Assembly (NCBI RefSeq): GCF_030128825.1
Contig: NZ_CP119127.1
Span: 1,364,001 to 1,428,000, forward strand
Source of the DNA: Sphingobium sp. WTD-1
GTDB lineage: Bacteria > Pseudomonadota > Alphaproteobacteria > Sphingomonadales > Sphingomonadaceae
Direction of reading: 5' to 3'
Length of the DNA stretch: 64,000 bases
Positions within the stretch are counted from its first letter, which is position 1. Each line of letters begins with the position of its first letter. The position numbers were made by a program, and so were the translations under genes. Under the pieces are notes generated by a model. That model did no database searches. It saw nothing but the letters and a program-made list of their open reading frames with translations, and had not been told where the DNA came from. Shown in pieces: positions 8,068 to 17,349 of this stretch.

Positions 8068-10191
8068 ATGCAGATAGTCCATATTGCCATAGGGTGCGGC
8101 CTGCTGGCCGTGCTCTACGGGCTTTTCACCAGTCGCCAGGTGCTGGCCGCACCGGCGGGCAACGATACGATGCAGGCGATCGCGGGGGCGATCCAGGAGG
8201 GGGCAAAGGCCTATCTTGGCCGTCAATATACCACCATCGCGGTGGTCGGCATCGTCGTCGCCGTACTTGTCTTCCTCTTCCTCGGGATAACCTCTGCCGT
8301 CGGCTTCCTGATCGGCGCGATCCTGTCGGGAGCGGCCGGCTTCATCGGCATGAACATCTCGGTGCGCGCCAATGTGCGCACGGCGGAAGCCTCGCGCGGC
8401 ACGTTGCAGAGCGGTCTCACCGTCGCCTTCCGGGCCGGCGCGATCACCGGCATGCTGGTGGCGGGCCTTGCCTTGCTCGCGATCAGTGTCTTCTTCTGGT
8501 ATCTGACCGGTCCGGCCGGCCATGCCCCCGATGACCGGCTGGTGATCGACAGCCTGGTCGCGCTGGCCTTCGGCGCCAGCCTCATCTCCATCTTCGCACG
8601 GCTGGGCGGCGGCATCTTCACCAAGGCGGCCGACGTCGGCGCCGATCTGGTCGGCAAGGTGGAGGCGGGCATCCCGGAGGATGACCCGCGCAACCCGGCG
8701 GTGATTGCGGACAATGTTGGCGACAATGTTGGCGACTGCGCCGGCATGGCGGCCGACCTGTTCGAAACCTATGTCGTCACCGTCGGCGCCACCATGGTGC
8801 TGACCGCGCTGCTGGTGACCGGCGTCGACAACGCCTTCCTGATGCGCTTGATGGCCTTGCCGCTGATCGTCGGCGGCGTGTGCATCATCACCTCGATCAT
8901 CGGCACCTATATGGTCCGCCTGGGCGCCAGCCAGTCGATCATGGGCGCGCTTTACAAGGGCTTTTGGACCACCGCGATCCTGTCGATCCCGGCGCTCTGG
9001 TTCGTCACCCATTATACGCTGGGCGATCTCGACACGCCGTTCGGCACCGATCTGGATGGCGTCGGCGGCTATACCGGCATGGCGCTGTTCTGGTCGATGA
9101 TGGTGGGCCTTGCCGTCACCGGCCTGCTGGTCGTCATCACCGAATATTATACCGGCACCAATTATCGCCCGGTCCGCTCGATCGCCAAGGCATCGGAAAC
9201 CGGCCATGGCACCAATGTCATTCAGGGCCTCGCCATCAGCCTGGAATCGACCGCGCTGCCGACAATCGTGATCGTGATCGGCATCATCGTCGCCTATCAG
9301 CTTGCGGGCCTGATCGGCATCGCCTTTGCCGCCACCGCGATGCTGGCGCTGGCCGGCATGGTGGTCGCGCTCGACGCCTATGGCCCGGTCACGGACAATG
9401 CCGGCGGCATCGCCGAAATGGCCCATCTTGACGACAGCGTCCGGGTGAAGACCGATGCGCTCGACGCGGTCGGCAACACCACCAAGGCGGTGACCAAGGG
9501 CTATGCCATCGGCTCGGCCGGCCTGGCGGCCCTGGTGCTGTTCGGCGCCTATACGGAGGATCTGAAATTCTACAATGCGGCCCTCGGCCTTACCGAGCCG
9601 GTCGATTTCAGCCTGTCCAACCCCTATGTCATCGTCGGCCTGCTGCTGGGCGCGCTGCTGCCCTATCTGTTCGGCGCGATGGGGATGACGGCGGTCGGCC
9701 GCGCGGCCGGCGACGTGGTCCAGGATGTGCGCGACCAGTTCGCCACCAACAAGGGCATCATGGAGGGGACGTCGCGGCCCAATTATGCCCGCACCGTCGA
9801 TCTCGTCACCCGCGCTGCGATCAAGGAAATGATCATCCCTTCGCTGCTGCCGGTGCTGGCGCCGATCGCGGTCTATTTCATCATTGCGGCGGTCGCGGGC
9901 GTGCCCAACGGCTTTGCCGCGCTGGGCGCCCTGCTGTTGGGCGTCATCGTCTCGGGCTTGTTCGTCGCCCTGTCGATGACCTCGGGGGGCGGGGCCTGGG
10001 ACAATGCCAAGAAATATATCGAGGATGGCCATCATGGCGGCAAAGGCAGCGAGGCGCACAAGGCCGCAGTGACCGGCGACACGGTGGGTGATCCCTACAA
10101 GGATACCGCCGGCCCGGCGGTCAACCCGATGATCAAGATCACCAATATCGTGGCGCTCTTGTTGCTCGCGGCGCTTGCGCACGGCGCTTAA
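8068..10191 (+). CDS. hppA: K+-independent H+-translocating membrane pyrophosphatase
   Basis: Integral membrane proton pump of about 16 helices that uses pyrophosphate hydrolysis to export protons. 707 residues from ATG 8068, which has a strong upstream site; the frame is open further up without family similarity. The catalytic motif region [38 protein letters not shown] is intact. The segment [10 protein letters not shown] carries Lys where K+-dependent enzymes have Ala, pointing to the K+-independent type. The C-terminal acid/base segment [17 protein letters not shown] is intact. Single gene, followed by a strong hairpin. Confidence 0.96.
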   Translation: MQIVHIAIGCGLLAVLYGLFTSRQVLAAPAGNDTMQAIAGAIQEGAKAYLGRQYTTIAVVGIVVAVLVFLFLGITSAVGFLIGAILSGAAGFIGMNISVRANVRTAEASRGTLQSGLTVAFRAGAITGMLVAGLALLAISVFFWYLTGPAGHAPDDRLVIDSLVALAFGASLISIFARLGGGIFTKAADVGADLVGKVEAGIPEDDPRNPAVIADNVGDNVGDCAGMAADLFETYVVTVGATMVLTALLVTGVDNAFLMRLMALPLIVGGVCIITSIIGTYMVRLGASQSIMGALYKGFWTTAILSIPALWFVTHYTLGDLDTPFGTDLDGVGGYTGMALFWSMMVGLAVTGLLVVITEYYTGTNYRPVRSIAKASETGHGTNVIQGLAISLESTALPTIVIVIGIIVAYQLAGLIGIAFAATAMLALAGMVVALDAYGPVTDNAGGIAEMAHLDDSVRVKTDALDAVGNTTKAVTKGYAIGSAGLAALVLFGAYTEDLKFYNAALGLTEPVDFSLSNPYVIVGLLLGALLPYLFGAMGMTAVGRAAGDVVQDVRDQFATNKGIMEGTSRPNYARTVDLVTRAAIKEMIIPSLLPVLAPIAVYFIIAAVAGVPNGFAALGALLLGVIVSGLFVALSMTSGGGAWDNAKKYIEDGHHGGKGSEAHKAAVTGDTVGDPYKDTAGPAVNPMIKITNIVALLLLAALAHGA

Positions 10192-10217
10192 CCCGGTTTT
10201 AAATCGCCGGACTGACG

Positions 10218-10247
10218 ATGACCCCGCCTGGCAACGGGCGGGGTCAT
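10218..10247 (+). terminator. Strong hairpin terminator of hppA
   Basis: ATGACCCCGCC at 10218-10228 pairs perfectly with GGCGGGGTCAT at 10237-10247 around an eight-base loop, followed by TTTG. The ATG at 10246 of the next reading frame lies inside the descending arm, which argues against its use as a start. Confidence 0.75.
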
Positions 10248-10266
10248 GTTTGACTGGGGGGTATGT

Positions 10267-12237
10267 TTGAAACTGTTTCTGTCCGTCGCGGCCTGCGCGC
10301 TCGCGACTTTTGCGCCTGCTGTCTCTGCGCAAACCGATGCGACCAAGGCCGACGCTGCCAAGGTGCCGGCGACCGCCGCCAAGACCTGGCCGGTAGAGGC
10401 CTTTGCCGAACTGCCGGCAATGGACTCACCCGAACTCTCGCCCGATGGCGCGCGCGTTGCCGCGCGGATCGCGATCAAGGGCGAGCAGCGGTTGGTGATC
10501 GCCGAAGTGAAGGGCGGCAATGTCCGTAACATGGGCTTGGGCGACAATGATCTCAACTGGTGGCGCTGGGTCAATAATGACTGGCTGATCGTCGGCATCG
10601 GCGCGGAAACCAATGTGCAGGGCGATACCTGGTCGATCAGCCGCGTTGCCAGCATCAAGGCGGATGGCACCAAGGCCAGCATCCTTGCCAAGGCTGTCGC
10701 CGCGCAAAATGGCGACGATGTCATCTGGGTCGCGCGTGACGGCAGCCCGCGCATCCTGCTCTCCTACCAGACCTCCATCTATTATGATGATCTTGGTTTT
10801 TGGCCTCAGGTCAGCGAAGTGGATGTCAGCACCGGCAAGATGCGCACCGTCGTGCCCTCGCGCCAATATGTGCGCAGCTGGTATGCCGATGCGACTGGCG
10901 CGGTGCGCATGGGGGTGGGCTATAATGACTCCAGCCGTTCCTCGAAACTGCTCTACCGCCCCGATGGTCGCGGCAGTTTTCGCGTGGTCGACAGGGCCAA
11001 TCGCCGTCGCCATGAATCACTGATCGTGCCGATGCTGTTCACGGCCGATCCGGGCAAGGCGATCGCCAGTGACGATCGCGACGGCACCGATGCCTTTTAT
11101 GAACTGGACCTCGGTACGCTGGAACTGGGCAAGAAGCTCTACGAAGCGCCCGGCTTCGATCTTGGCGGGCTGGAAGTAGACGCTGCCGGCACCGGCATGG
11201 CGGGCGTGCGCTACACCGCCGATGCGCCAGCCGTTCACTGGTTCGATCCGACCCTGGCGAAAATTCAGGCCGATATCGACAAGGCCGTGGGCGATCGCCG
11301 GGCGCGCATCGTCTCGACCAGTCAGGACTTGAAGAAACTGATCGTGCATGTCGGTGCAGCCAGCCAGCCGGGCGCCTATTATTTCTATGACACCGATTAT
11401 GGCGCCATGTCGCTGCTGTCGAAAGTCAGCGAGACGCTGGGTGTCCGGCCCCAACTCTCCCCGGTCAAGACGATCCGCTACAAGGCGCGTGACGGTCTGG
11501 AGATCGCGGCGGTGCTGACCTTGCCCTATGGCAAGGAGGCGAAGAACCTTCCCTTGATCCTGATGCCCCATGGCGGTCCGTTCGCCCGCGATGCGGAGAC
11601 ATGGGATTGGTGGGTGCAGTTCCTGGCCAATCGCGGCTATGCGGTGATCCAGCCCAATTATCGCGGTTCGTCGGGCTATGGCACGGACTTCGCGGCTAAG
11701 GGCGAGGGGCAATGGGGCCTTGCCATGCAGGATGACCTCAATGATGCGGTCGATTGGGCGGTGAAGCAGGGCATTGCGGACGCCAAGCGGGTCTGCGTCG
11801 TCGGCGCCTCCTATGGCGGCTATGCCGCGATGCGCGCGGCCCAGCGCGACGGTGGCCGCTATCGCTGCGCCGTCTCCTATGCCGGCGTGTCGGATCTGGG
11901 CGCGATGATGCGCTATGACCGGCGCTTCCTGAATTCCGGCGCCAGCGGTGACTGGCTGAAGGAGCAGGCGCCCGACTTCGGCGTCGTTTCGCCGATCAAC
12001 TATGCCGCCGGCTTCTCGACGCCGATCCTGCTGATGCATGGCAAGAAGGACCGGCGCGTCCCGGTCGGCCAGTCACGCGAGATGGCGGAAAAGCTCAAGG
12101 CTGCCGGCAAGGTGGACGGCCGCGACTATATCTATGTCGAACAGCCGCTGGCCGACCATTTCTTCTCGCGCCAGGCCGACCGGCTGGAATTCCTCCAGCA
12201 GCTCGAAGCCTTTCTGAAAGCGCATAACCCCGCCTGA
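10267..12237 (+). CDS. Secreted S9-family prolyl oligopeptidase
   Basis: Serine peptidase of the S9 (prolyl oligopeptidase/acylaminoacyl peptidase) family, exported by an N-terminal signal peptide (LKLFLSVAACALATFAPAVSA). The first part is beta-propeller-like (SPDGARVAARIAI...), and the last 250 residues are an alpha/beta-hydrolase. The nucleophile is in VVGASYGGYAAM, the acid in LMHGKKDRRVPV and the His in LADHFFS. I place the start at TTG 10267, six bases after a G-run, because ATG 10246 sits in the hppA terminator stem; the longer form (663 residues) remains possible. It probably degrades peptides in the periplasm. Confidence 0.9.
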   Translation: MKLFLSVAACALATFAPAVSAQTDATKADAAKVPATAAKTWPVEAFAELPAMDSPELSPDGARVAARIAIKGEQRLVIAEVKGGNVRNMGLGDNDLNWWRWVNNDWLIVGIGAETNVQGDTWSISRVASIKADGTKASILAKAVAAQNGDDVIWVARDGSPRILLSYQTSIYYDDLGFWPQVSEVDVSTGKMRTVVPSRQYVRSWYADATGAVRMGVGYNDSSRSSKLLYRPDGRGSFRVVDRANRRRHESLIVPMLFTADPGKAIASDDRDGTDAFYELDLGTLELGKKLYEAPGFDLGGLEVDAAGTGMAGVRYTADAPAVHWFDPTLAKIQADIDKAVGDRRARIVSTSQDLKKLIVHVGAASQPGAYYFYDTDYGAMSLLSKVSETLGVRPQLSPVKTIRYKARDGLEIAAVLTLPYGKEAKNLPLILMPHGGPFARDAETWDWWVQFLANRGYAVIQPNYRGSSGYGTDFAAKGEGQWGLAMQDDLNDAVDWAVKQGIADAKRVCVVGASYGGYAAMRAAQRDGGRYRCAVSYAGVSDLGAMMRYDRRFLNSGASGDWLKEQAPDFGVVSPINYAAGFSTPILLMHGKKDRRVPVGQSREMAEKLKAAGKVDGRDYIYVEQPLADHFFSRQADRLEFLQQLEAFLKAHNPA

Positions 12238-12243
12238 GCGAAG

Positions 12244-12273
12244 TGCGGCGCGACTGTCAGAAGTCGCGCCGCA
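12244..12273. terminator. Hairpin between S9 peptidase and TonB receptor
   Basis: TGCGGCGCGACT at 12244-12255 pairs with AGTCGCGCCGCA at 12262-12273 around a six-base loop. It sits at the junction of two convergent genes and includes the last codons of the receptor, so it can stop transcription from both sides. Confidence 0.65.
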
Positions 12274-14497
12274 ATTCCAGGAAGACGGTGCGCGGCCGGC
12301 CGACAAAGGCGCCCTTGCGCGCATCGAAGGTGGCGACGGCATAGGTCTTGTCGAAGATATTCTCGACCCGGATCATCGCTTCCGCAAAGCCCAGATCCTG
12401 GGTGATGCTGCCGTCGAACACGGTAAAGCCGGGAATATGCGCGCCGCGCCGGTCGATCTGCCCCGACACATATTGGCCGCCCAGCGCCAGCGCCGTGCCC
12501 CAAACCGGCATCTGATAGCGGGACCATAGCCCGGCCTGATGATGCGGGGCGTTGGGGAAGCGGCCGCCGACCGCATTGTCGATCGTCGCGCCGTCCGCGC
12601 TGTCGGTGATGCGCGCGTCATTATAGGCGTAATTGGCGGTCAGCACCCAATTCTTGCTGAGGTCCGCCGCCAGCGTCAGCTCGATCCCCTTGCTGGTGAC
12701 TTCGCCGACCGGCGACAACTGGTCCAGTCCGTTGACCGGTTCCAGATCGGGATCGACCTGCACGATGCCGTTGCGCACAATATGGTAGAGCGCGACCGTC
12801 GGTTGCAATTTGCCCTGCAGCAACGCGCCCTTTGCGCCGATCTCGAACTGGCGGCTGGCGATCGGGGCGAAGGGGCCGCCGACCGCCGGATTCTGGTTGC
12901 CGGCATCCTGAGGCTCGAAACTCTGGGCATAGCTGCCATAGAGGGACAGAGATTGCACCGGCTTGTAGATGCCGCCGACGCGCCAGCTCCAACGGCCCCC
13001 TTCGGCATAATCGCCACCGATCCGGTCCTTGTCGTCGAACCAGTCATGGCGCACCCCGCCGACCAGGATGACATGGTCGCCGATGTCGGCCTGTTCCTGC
13101 GCATAGGCGCCATAGCGATGGGCGAGGGTGGCCGTGACATTGGGCGTCAGGCCGGCCAGGTCCGCCTCGGTCGGGTTGCTCAGGCCATAGACGGGATTGC
13201 TCAGCGACAGGCCCGGCACGTCCTTCAGCGTCACGCCGCTGAAATCCTGCGTCTCGCGATACCAGTCGGCGCCCACCAGCAATGTATGCTTGATCCCGCC
13301 GGTCTCCAGCCTGGCGATCATGTTGCTCGCCAGGCTGGCGCCCTTGATCGTGCGATGCTGCGACCGGAATTCGCGCGGCTGGGTATCGACGACGCCATCG
13401 CCATCGGTGTCGATCGGTCCCAGCGGTTCATGATAGCGCTGATATTCGGTATAGCGGAACCAGCGGCCCGATGCATTGATGCTCACCGCATCCGACAGCC
13501 GGCTGTCGAGCCGCGTCTGCAGCACCGTGCCTTTCAGGTCCAGTCTGTCGTTCTTCTCATTATGGGTCCAGCTGCGGTCGGCCAGAAAATGGCCATCTGC
13601 GTCGATCGCCACGCCACGCAGCCGGTTGCCGGGCAGATCCTGGTCATAGCGGGTCGCCTGCACCGTCAGGCTGGTGTCGGACGCCAGCTTGAACTTCAGC
13701 CCGCCGTCCGCGACCAGGCTGCGACTGCCGGAAAAACGCTGCACCGTGTCGAAGCTTTCGTAGAACAGCCCGGTGCGCGCCGCGACAACGCCATTGGCGT
13801 CGATTGGCCCGGTCACCTCGCCTGACGCGCCATAGCGGTCATAATTGCCGATCACCGCGCGTACCGATGCGGCGAACTTGTCCTGCGGCTTCTTGGTGAC
13901 ATAATTGACCATGCCGCCCGGCGAGCTGGCGCCATAGAGCATGCCGACCGGCCCTTTGAGAAACTCCACCCGGTCGATGCTGAAAAGGTTCGGCACGGCG
14001 AAGCCCTGGAACGGGTCGCCGCGCAGTCCGTCATAGAACATCGATTCCTGCCGGAAACCGCGATAGGTGACGGTGGCATATTGGTTGGCGCTGACGCCCG
14101 CGACATTGCGATAAAGATCGGTGATGTCGCGCGCGCCCTGGTCGCGGATCAGCTCGCTGGTGATGACCTGCACCGACTGGGGAATGTCCATCGGATCGGC
14201 CGGGATTTTGCCGATCTCGCTATCCTCGGCGCGATAGAGTTTCTGCGCGCGGGCGGTAACCAGGATGTCGCTGTCGCCGGCGGCCGCATCGAGCGGGGCC
14301 TGCGCCAGCACGGGCAGTGGCGCAAACAGGGAGGGCAGGGCGCAAAGATGCGCGACACGGAGGCTGGGCAAGGCGGCGATCCCGTTGAAATGGACAAGGA
14401 ATGGAGCCGGTTCGCTCCCTCTGCCTCTCCCGAATGCTGCTTCGGCTAATGATATTGCGAGTGTATTGCAACACGTGGCTGGCTGATTTGATGCCAT
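12257..14497 (-). CDS. TonB-dependent siderophore receptor
   Basis: Outer-membrane gated channel. A plug domain follows the signal peptide (DIPQSVQVITSELIRDQGARDITDLYRNVAGVSA, FLKGPVGMLYGASSPGGMVNYVTKKP). The 22-strand barrel ends in LELRRDF with the terminal aromatic typical of barrel insertion. The match is to the FhuA/FpvA-type siderophore group. The only ATG is at 14497, but the hydrophobic signal (HLCALPSLFAPLPVLAQA) starts about 43 codons later and an operator-like repeat lies between, so a TTG start at 14371 is plausible. There is no TonB or siderophore gene nearby. Confidence 0.88.
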   Translation of the reverse strand: MASNQPATCCNTLAISLAEAAFGRGRGSEPAPFLVHFNGIAALPSLRVAHLCALPSLFAPLPVLAQAPLDAAAGDSDILVTARAQKLYRAEDSEIGKIPADPMDIPQSVQVITSELIRDQGARDITDLYRNVAGVSANQYATVTYRGFRQESMFYDGLRGDPFQGFAVPNLFSIDRVEFLKGPVGMLYGASSPGGMVNYVTKKPQDKFAASVRAVIGNYDRYGASGEVTGPIDANGVVAARTGLFYESFDTVQRFSGSRSLVADGGLKFKLASDTSLTVQATRYDQDLPGNRLRGVAIDADGHFLADRSWTHNEKNDRLDLKGTVLQTRLDSRLSDAVSINASGRWFRYTEYQRYHEPLGPIDTDGDGVVDTQPREFRSQHRTIKGASLASNMIARLETGGIKHTLLVGADWYRETQDFSGVTLKDVPGLSLSNPVYGLSNPTEADLAGLTPNVTATLAHRYGAYAQEQADIGDHVILVGGVRHDWFDDKDRIGGDYAEGGRWSWRVGGIYKPVQSLSLYGSYAQSFEPQDAGNQNPAVGGPFAPIASRQFEIGAKGALLQGKLQPTVALYHIVRNGIVQVDPDLEPVNGLDQLSPVGEVTSKGIELTLAADLSKNWVLTANYAYNDARITDSADGATIDNAVGGRFPNAPHHQAGLWSRYQMPVWGTALALGGQYVSGQIDRRGAHIPGFTVFDGSITQDLGFAEAMIRVENIFDKTYAVATFDARKGAFVGRPRTVFLELRRDF
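14455..14471 (-). promoter_or_regulatory. Possible iron-box-like inverted repeat upstream of receptor
   Basis: TTGC-N9-GCAA inverted repeat in AT-rich DNA (TTGC at 14455, GCAA at 14468). Similar repeats occur in front of iron-regulated receptor genes in related bacteria, recognised by Fur-like proteins. It would be inside the gene if ATG 14497 were the start. Weak evidence from one site only. Confidence 0.3.
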
Positions 14498-14646
14498 ATT
14501 GATCCAGCTCCGCCCGCGCTGGCTTCAATGTGCGCGCATCAGCAATGGTCCGGACTGTGGTTGTCACAAAACAGAAACTAAAATGACGCTGTCATGTAAT
14601 CGAATCGTCATAGAGGCCCGCCAACCCTGTTGGAGAGCAATGCCCG

Positions 14647-15321
14647 ATGCGCCGCCTGTCCCTCTGTCTTTTCGCCCTGTTTGCGTTGCCTGCGACCGCG
14701 CATGCCAGCGAGGATGAGCAACTCTGGACCACGACCAGTGCGACGGTGAAGCTGTCCGACCATTGGCGCCTCCAGCAGGAGATCGTCGCCCGCTTCAGCA
14801 ATGATCGCAATGGTCTGTACGAGATCGAGAGCAATACGCTGGTTGGCTACAAGCTCGACAAGCAGGTGACGGTCTGGGCCGGTTACACCCATGATCCCCA
14901 ATATGCCGGCGGCGATTTCACGGTGATGGAGCATCGCGCCCGTGAACAGGTGACCTTCGACAATATCCTCAAGCTTGGTCCAGTGTCGGTCAGCGCACGG
15001 ATGCGGATGGAGCAGCGCTGGCGGGAAGGGGTTGACGGCACCGCCTGGCGCCTGCGCCCCTATGTGAAGCTGACCCTGCCCTTCAAGGAAGGCGGCAAGA
15101 CCGCGCTGATCCTGAGCCATGAAAGCTTCATCGATCTCAACAAGACCAACTTCCAGCGTGTCCAGGGCGAGGAGCGGATGCGCAACCTGATCGCGATCAC
15201 CACGCCGCTGGCCAAGAATGTGAATGCGGAGATCGGCTATCTCCACCAGCATGGCTTCCGCCCCGATGCCGACGACAGCAACGACAATGTCGCTTCGCTC
15301 TCGCTCAGCTTCAGCTTCTGA
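14647..15321 (+). CDS. DUF2490 domain outer-membrane protein
   Basis: 224 residues with a signal peptide (RRLSLCLFALFALPATAHA). The rest has the alternating pattern of a small beta-barrel: QLWTTTSATVKLSDHWRLQQEIVARFS..., YTHDPQY, MRMEQRW, LRPYVKLTLPF. It ends in LSLSFSF with a terminal Phe for outer-membrane insertion. This is the DUF2490 family, of unknown function. It is divergent from the TonB receptor across a 150-base gap. Confidence 0.85.
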   Translation: MRRLSLCLFALFALPATAHASEDEQLWTTTSATVKLSDHWRLQQEIVARFSNDRNGLYEIESNTLVGYKLDKQVTVWAGYTHDPQYAGGDFTVMEHRAREQVTFDNILKLGPVSVSARMRMEQRWREGVDGTAWRLRPYVKLTLPFKEGGKTALILSHESFIDLNKTNFQRVQGEERMRNLIAITTPLAKNVNAEIGYLHQHGFRPDADDSNDNVASLSLSFSF

Positions 15322-15389
15322 TCGCTGTCCTGCAACGCCGCATTCCCCTATATTGGCGGGCAGCGGGAAGGGGGACGATTTGTAACGAA

Positions 15390-15447
15390 ATTTCCCGCAT
15401 TTGAATGAAGATGACAAAATGTGCGGGAAATGTGCGAAGTTAAGCGC
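15390..15447 (+). repeat. Conserved intergenic element, copy 1 (upstream of bioF)
   Basis: ATTTCCC at 15390-15396, a 20-base spacer, then a 31-base block (15417-15447) that contains AATGTGCG twice and ends GTTAAGCGC. The 31-base block occurs again, exact and inverted, at 48454-48484, and the ATTTCCC half is at the same distance there. Within the element, ATTTCCCGCA and TGCGGGAAAT are inverted. It lies about 40 bases before the bioF start. Confidence 0.7.
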
Positions 15448-15488
15448 TTGCTTGCCCGGCTCGGGGTGGGGGCCTATAGCCCGCGGCC

Positions 15489-16613
15489 ATGAGCAGCGAA
15501 CCCTTCCGCACGCAACTCGCCGCGCTTGAATCGCGGGGGCGCCTGCGCCACCTGATCCCCCGCGCCGGGCGTGATTTTGCCTCCAACGACTATCTTGGCC
15601 TCGCGTCCGATCCGATGATCGGCCAGGCCGTGGCGGACGCGGTCGCGCGCGGCGTGCCGGTCGGCTCGGGCGGGTCGCGCCTGCTGCGCGGCAATGCCCC
15701 GGAACATGAAGGGCTGGAGGCCAAGGCCGCGGAATTTTTCCGCACCCAGGCGTCGCTGTTCCTGGCCAATGGCTTTCTCGCCAACATGGCGCTGTTCGCG
15801 ACCCTGCCACAGCGCGGCGACCTGATCGTCGCGGACGAACTGATCCATGCCAGCGTTCATGACGGCATCCGCCTGTCGAAGGCGACCGCGGTCTTCGCTC
15901 GTCACAACGACCTGCAAAGCTTCGCCGACCTCATCACCGCCTTCCGCGCCGAAGGGGGCAAGGGCCGGATCTGGATCGCGGTCGAAACGCTCTATTCGAT
16001 GGACGGCGACATGGCCCCGCTCGGCGATCTCGCCAAGCTCGCCGCCACCCATGATGCGATGCTGTTGCTGGACGAAGCCCATGGCACCGGCGTCTTCGGC
16101 CCCGGCGGGCGCGGGCTTTCGGCCGGCCTCGATGGGCTGCACAATGTCATCACCCTCCACACCTGCGGCAAGGCGATGGGCGTGGAGGGCGCGCTGATCT
16201 GCGGCCCGCGCATCCATATCGACTATCTCATCAACCGCGCCCGGCCCTTCATCTTCTCGACCGCGCCGTCACCGCTGATGGCGGTCGCCGCTTCCGCCGC
16301 GATCGACCGGATCGAGACCGCCGATAATCGCCGCGACCGGCTAGCCACATTGCGGCAGGATGCGGTGGAAGCGATCTGCGCGCCGCTCGGCCTGCCCCGT
16401 CCACGCAGCCAGATCATCCCGCTGATCCTGGGCGAGGACGCGCGCACCATGGCCGCAGCCGCCGCCTTGCAGGAGGCCGGCTTCGACGTGCGCGGCATCC
16501 GCCCGCCGACGGTGCCCGCCGGCACCAGCCGGCTGCGCATCTCACTCTCGCTCAATGTCGGGCGGGCTGATGTGATCGCGCTCGGCGACGTGCTGCGCCG
16601 GGTCGCCCGATGA
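15489..16613 (+). CDS. bioF: 8-amino-7-oxononanoate synthase
   Basis: PLP enzyme of biotin synthesis that condenses pimeloyl thioester with alanine. 374 residues. It has the alpha-oxoamine synthase signatures FASNDYLGLA, GSGGSRLLRGN, LLLDEAHGTGVFGPGGRG, and the PLP lysine in HTCGKAMGVEG. It overlaps bioD by four bases (ATGA), so the two are coupled. bioA lies 6 kb downstream in another unit, and no bioB is visible in the window. Confidence 0.95.
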   Translation: MSSEPFRTQLAALESRGRLRHLIPRAGRDFASNDYLGLASDPMIGQAVADAVARGVPVGSGGSRLLRGNAPEHEGLEAKAAEFFRTQASLFLANGFLANMALFATLPQRGDLIVADELIHASVHDGIRLSKATAVFARHNDLQSFADLITAFRAEGGKGRIWIAVETLYSMDGDMAPLGDLAKLAATHDAMLLLDEAHGTGVFGPGGRGLSAGLDGLHNVITLHTCGKAMGVEGALICGPRIHIDYLINRARPFIFSTAPSPLMAVAASAAIDRIETADNRRDRLATLRQDAVEAICAPLGLPRPRSQIIPLILGEDARTMAAAAALQEAGFDVRGIRPPTVPAGTSRLRISLSLNVGRADVIALGDVLRRVAR

Positions 16614-17242
16614 CCCGCCTGATCGTTACCGGCACCGATACCGACATTGGCAAGACCGTCTTCGCAGCTGGCCTCGCCGCGACGCTCGGCGCTTATTATT
16701 GGAAGCCGATCCAGGCCGGCGTCGATCCGCAGGGCGACAAGGAACGGGTCGCCGCCCTGTCCGGCCTGCCGGCCCAACGCATTCTGCCCGAAGCCTATCG
16801 CCTTGCCACGCCCGCCTCGCCGCATCTTGCCGCGCGGATTGACGGCGTCGACATCTCGCTCGATCGCCTGGCGCTGCCCAGGGTCGATGGGCCGCTGGTG
16901 GTCGAAGGCGCGGGCGGCGTGCTGGTGCCGGTCAGCGAAAGCCTGCTGATGGCGGACCTGTTCGCCTATTGGGGTCAGCCCGCGATCCTCTGTGCCCGCA
17001 CCGGCCTTGGTACGATCAACCACAGTCTGCTCAGCATAGAAGCGTTGCGCGCGCGCGGCGTCCATGTCGTCGGCATCGCCTTCATCGGGGATGCGCATGA
17101 GGAGAATGAGCGGATCATCCCGCACATTGCCGGCGTGCCCAGCCTGGGGCGCCTGCCGCTGCTCGATCCGCTCGACCGGGACAGTCTGGCTGCCGCCTTC
17201 AGGGCGCACATACACCTTCCCGATAATTTCAACGGCCGATAA
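16610..17242 (+). CDS. bioD: ATP-dependent dethiobiotin synthetase
   Basis: Closes the ureido ring by carboxylating 7,8-diaminopelargonate. 210 residues. The P-loop TGTDTDIGKTVF is at the N-terminus; KPIQAG, the VEGAGGVLVP motif and the TGLGTINHSLL segment are present. Its start overlaps the bioF stop. The preceding step (BioA) is encoded at 22606, separated by unrelated genes. Confidence 0.95.
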   Translation: MTRLIVTGTDTDIGKTVFAAGLAATLGAYYWKPIQAGVDPQGDKERVAALSGLPAQRILPEAYRLATPASPHLAARIDGVDISLDRLALPRVDGPLVVEGAGGVLVPVSESLLMADLFAYWGQPAILCARTGLGTINHSLLSIEALRARGVHVVGIAFIGDAHEENERIIPHIAGVPSLGRLPLLDPLDRDSLAAAFRAHIHLPDNFNGR

Positions 17243-17349
17243 TTTTCGACCAACGACATGGACATGCCGCTTTGACGGGCGTTGAACTGCCCGCCAGAAC
17301 GGACAGAGCGAATGACGTCCGATCCAGACGAAGCAAGGGAATAGCCTTC

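Noticed and set aside
7906..10332. 808-codon minus-strand frame over hppA
   Set aside because: Antisense to a clear hppA gene; rich in Arg, Asp, His and Gln as expected of a high-GC shadow.
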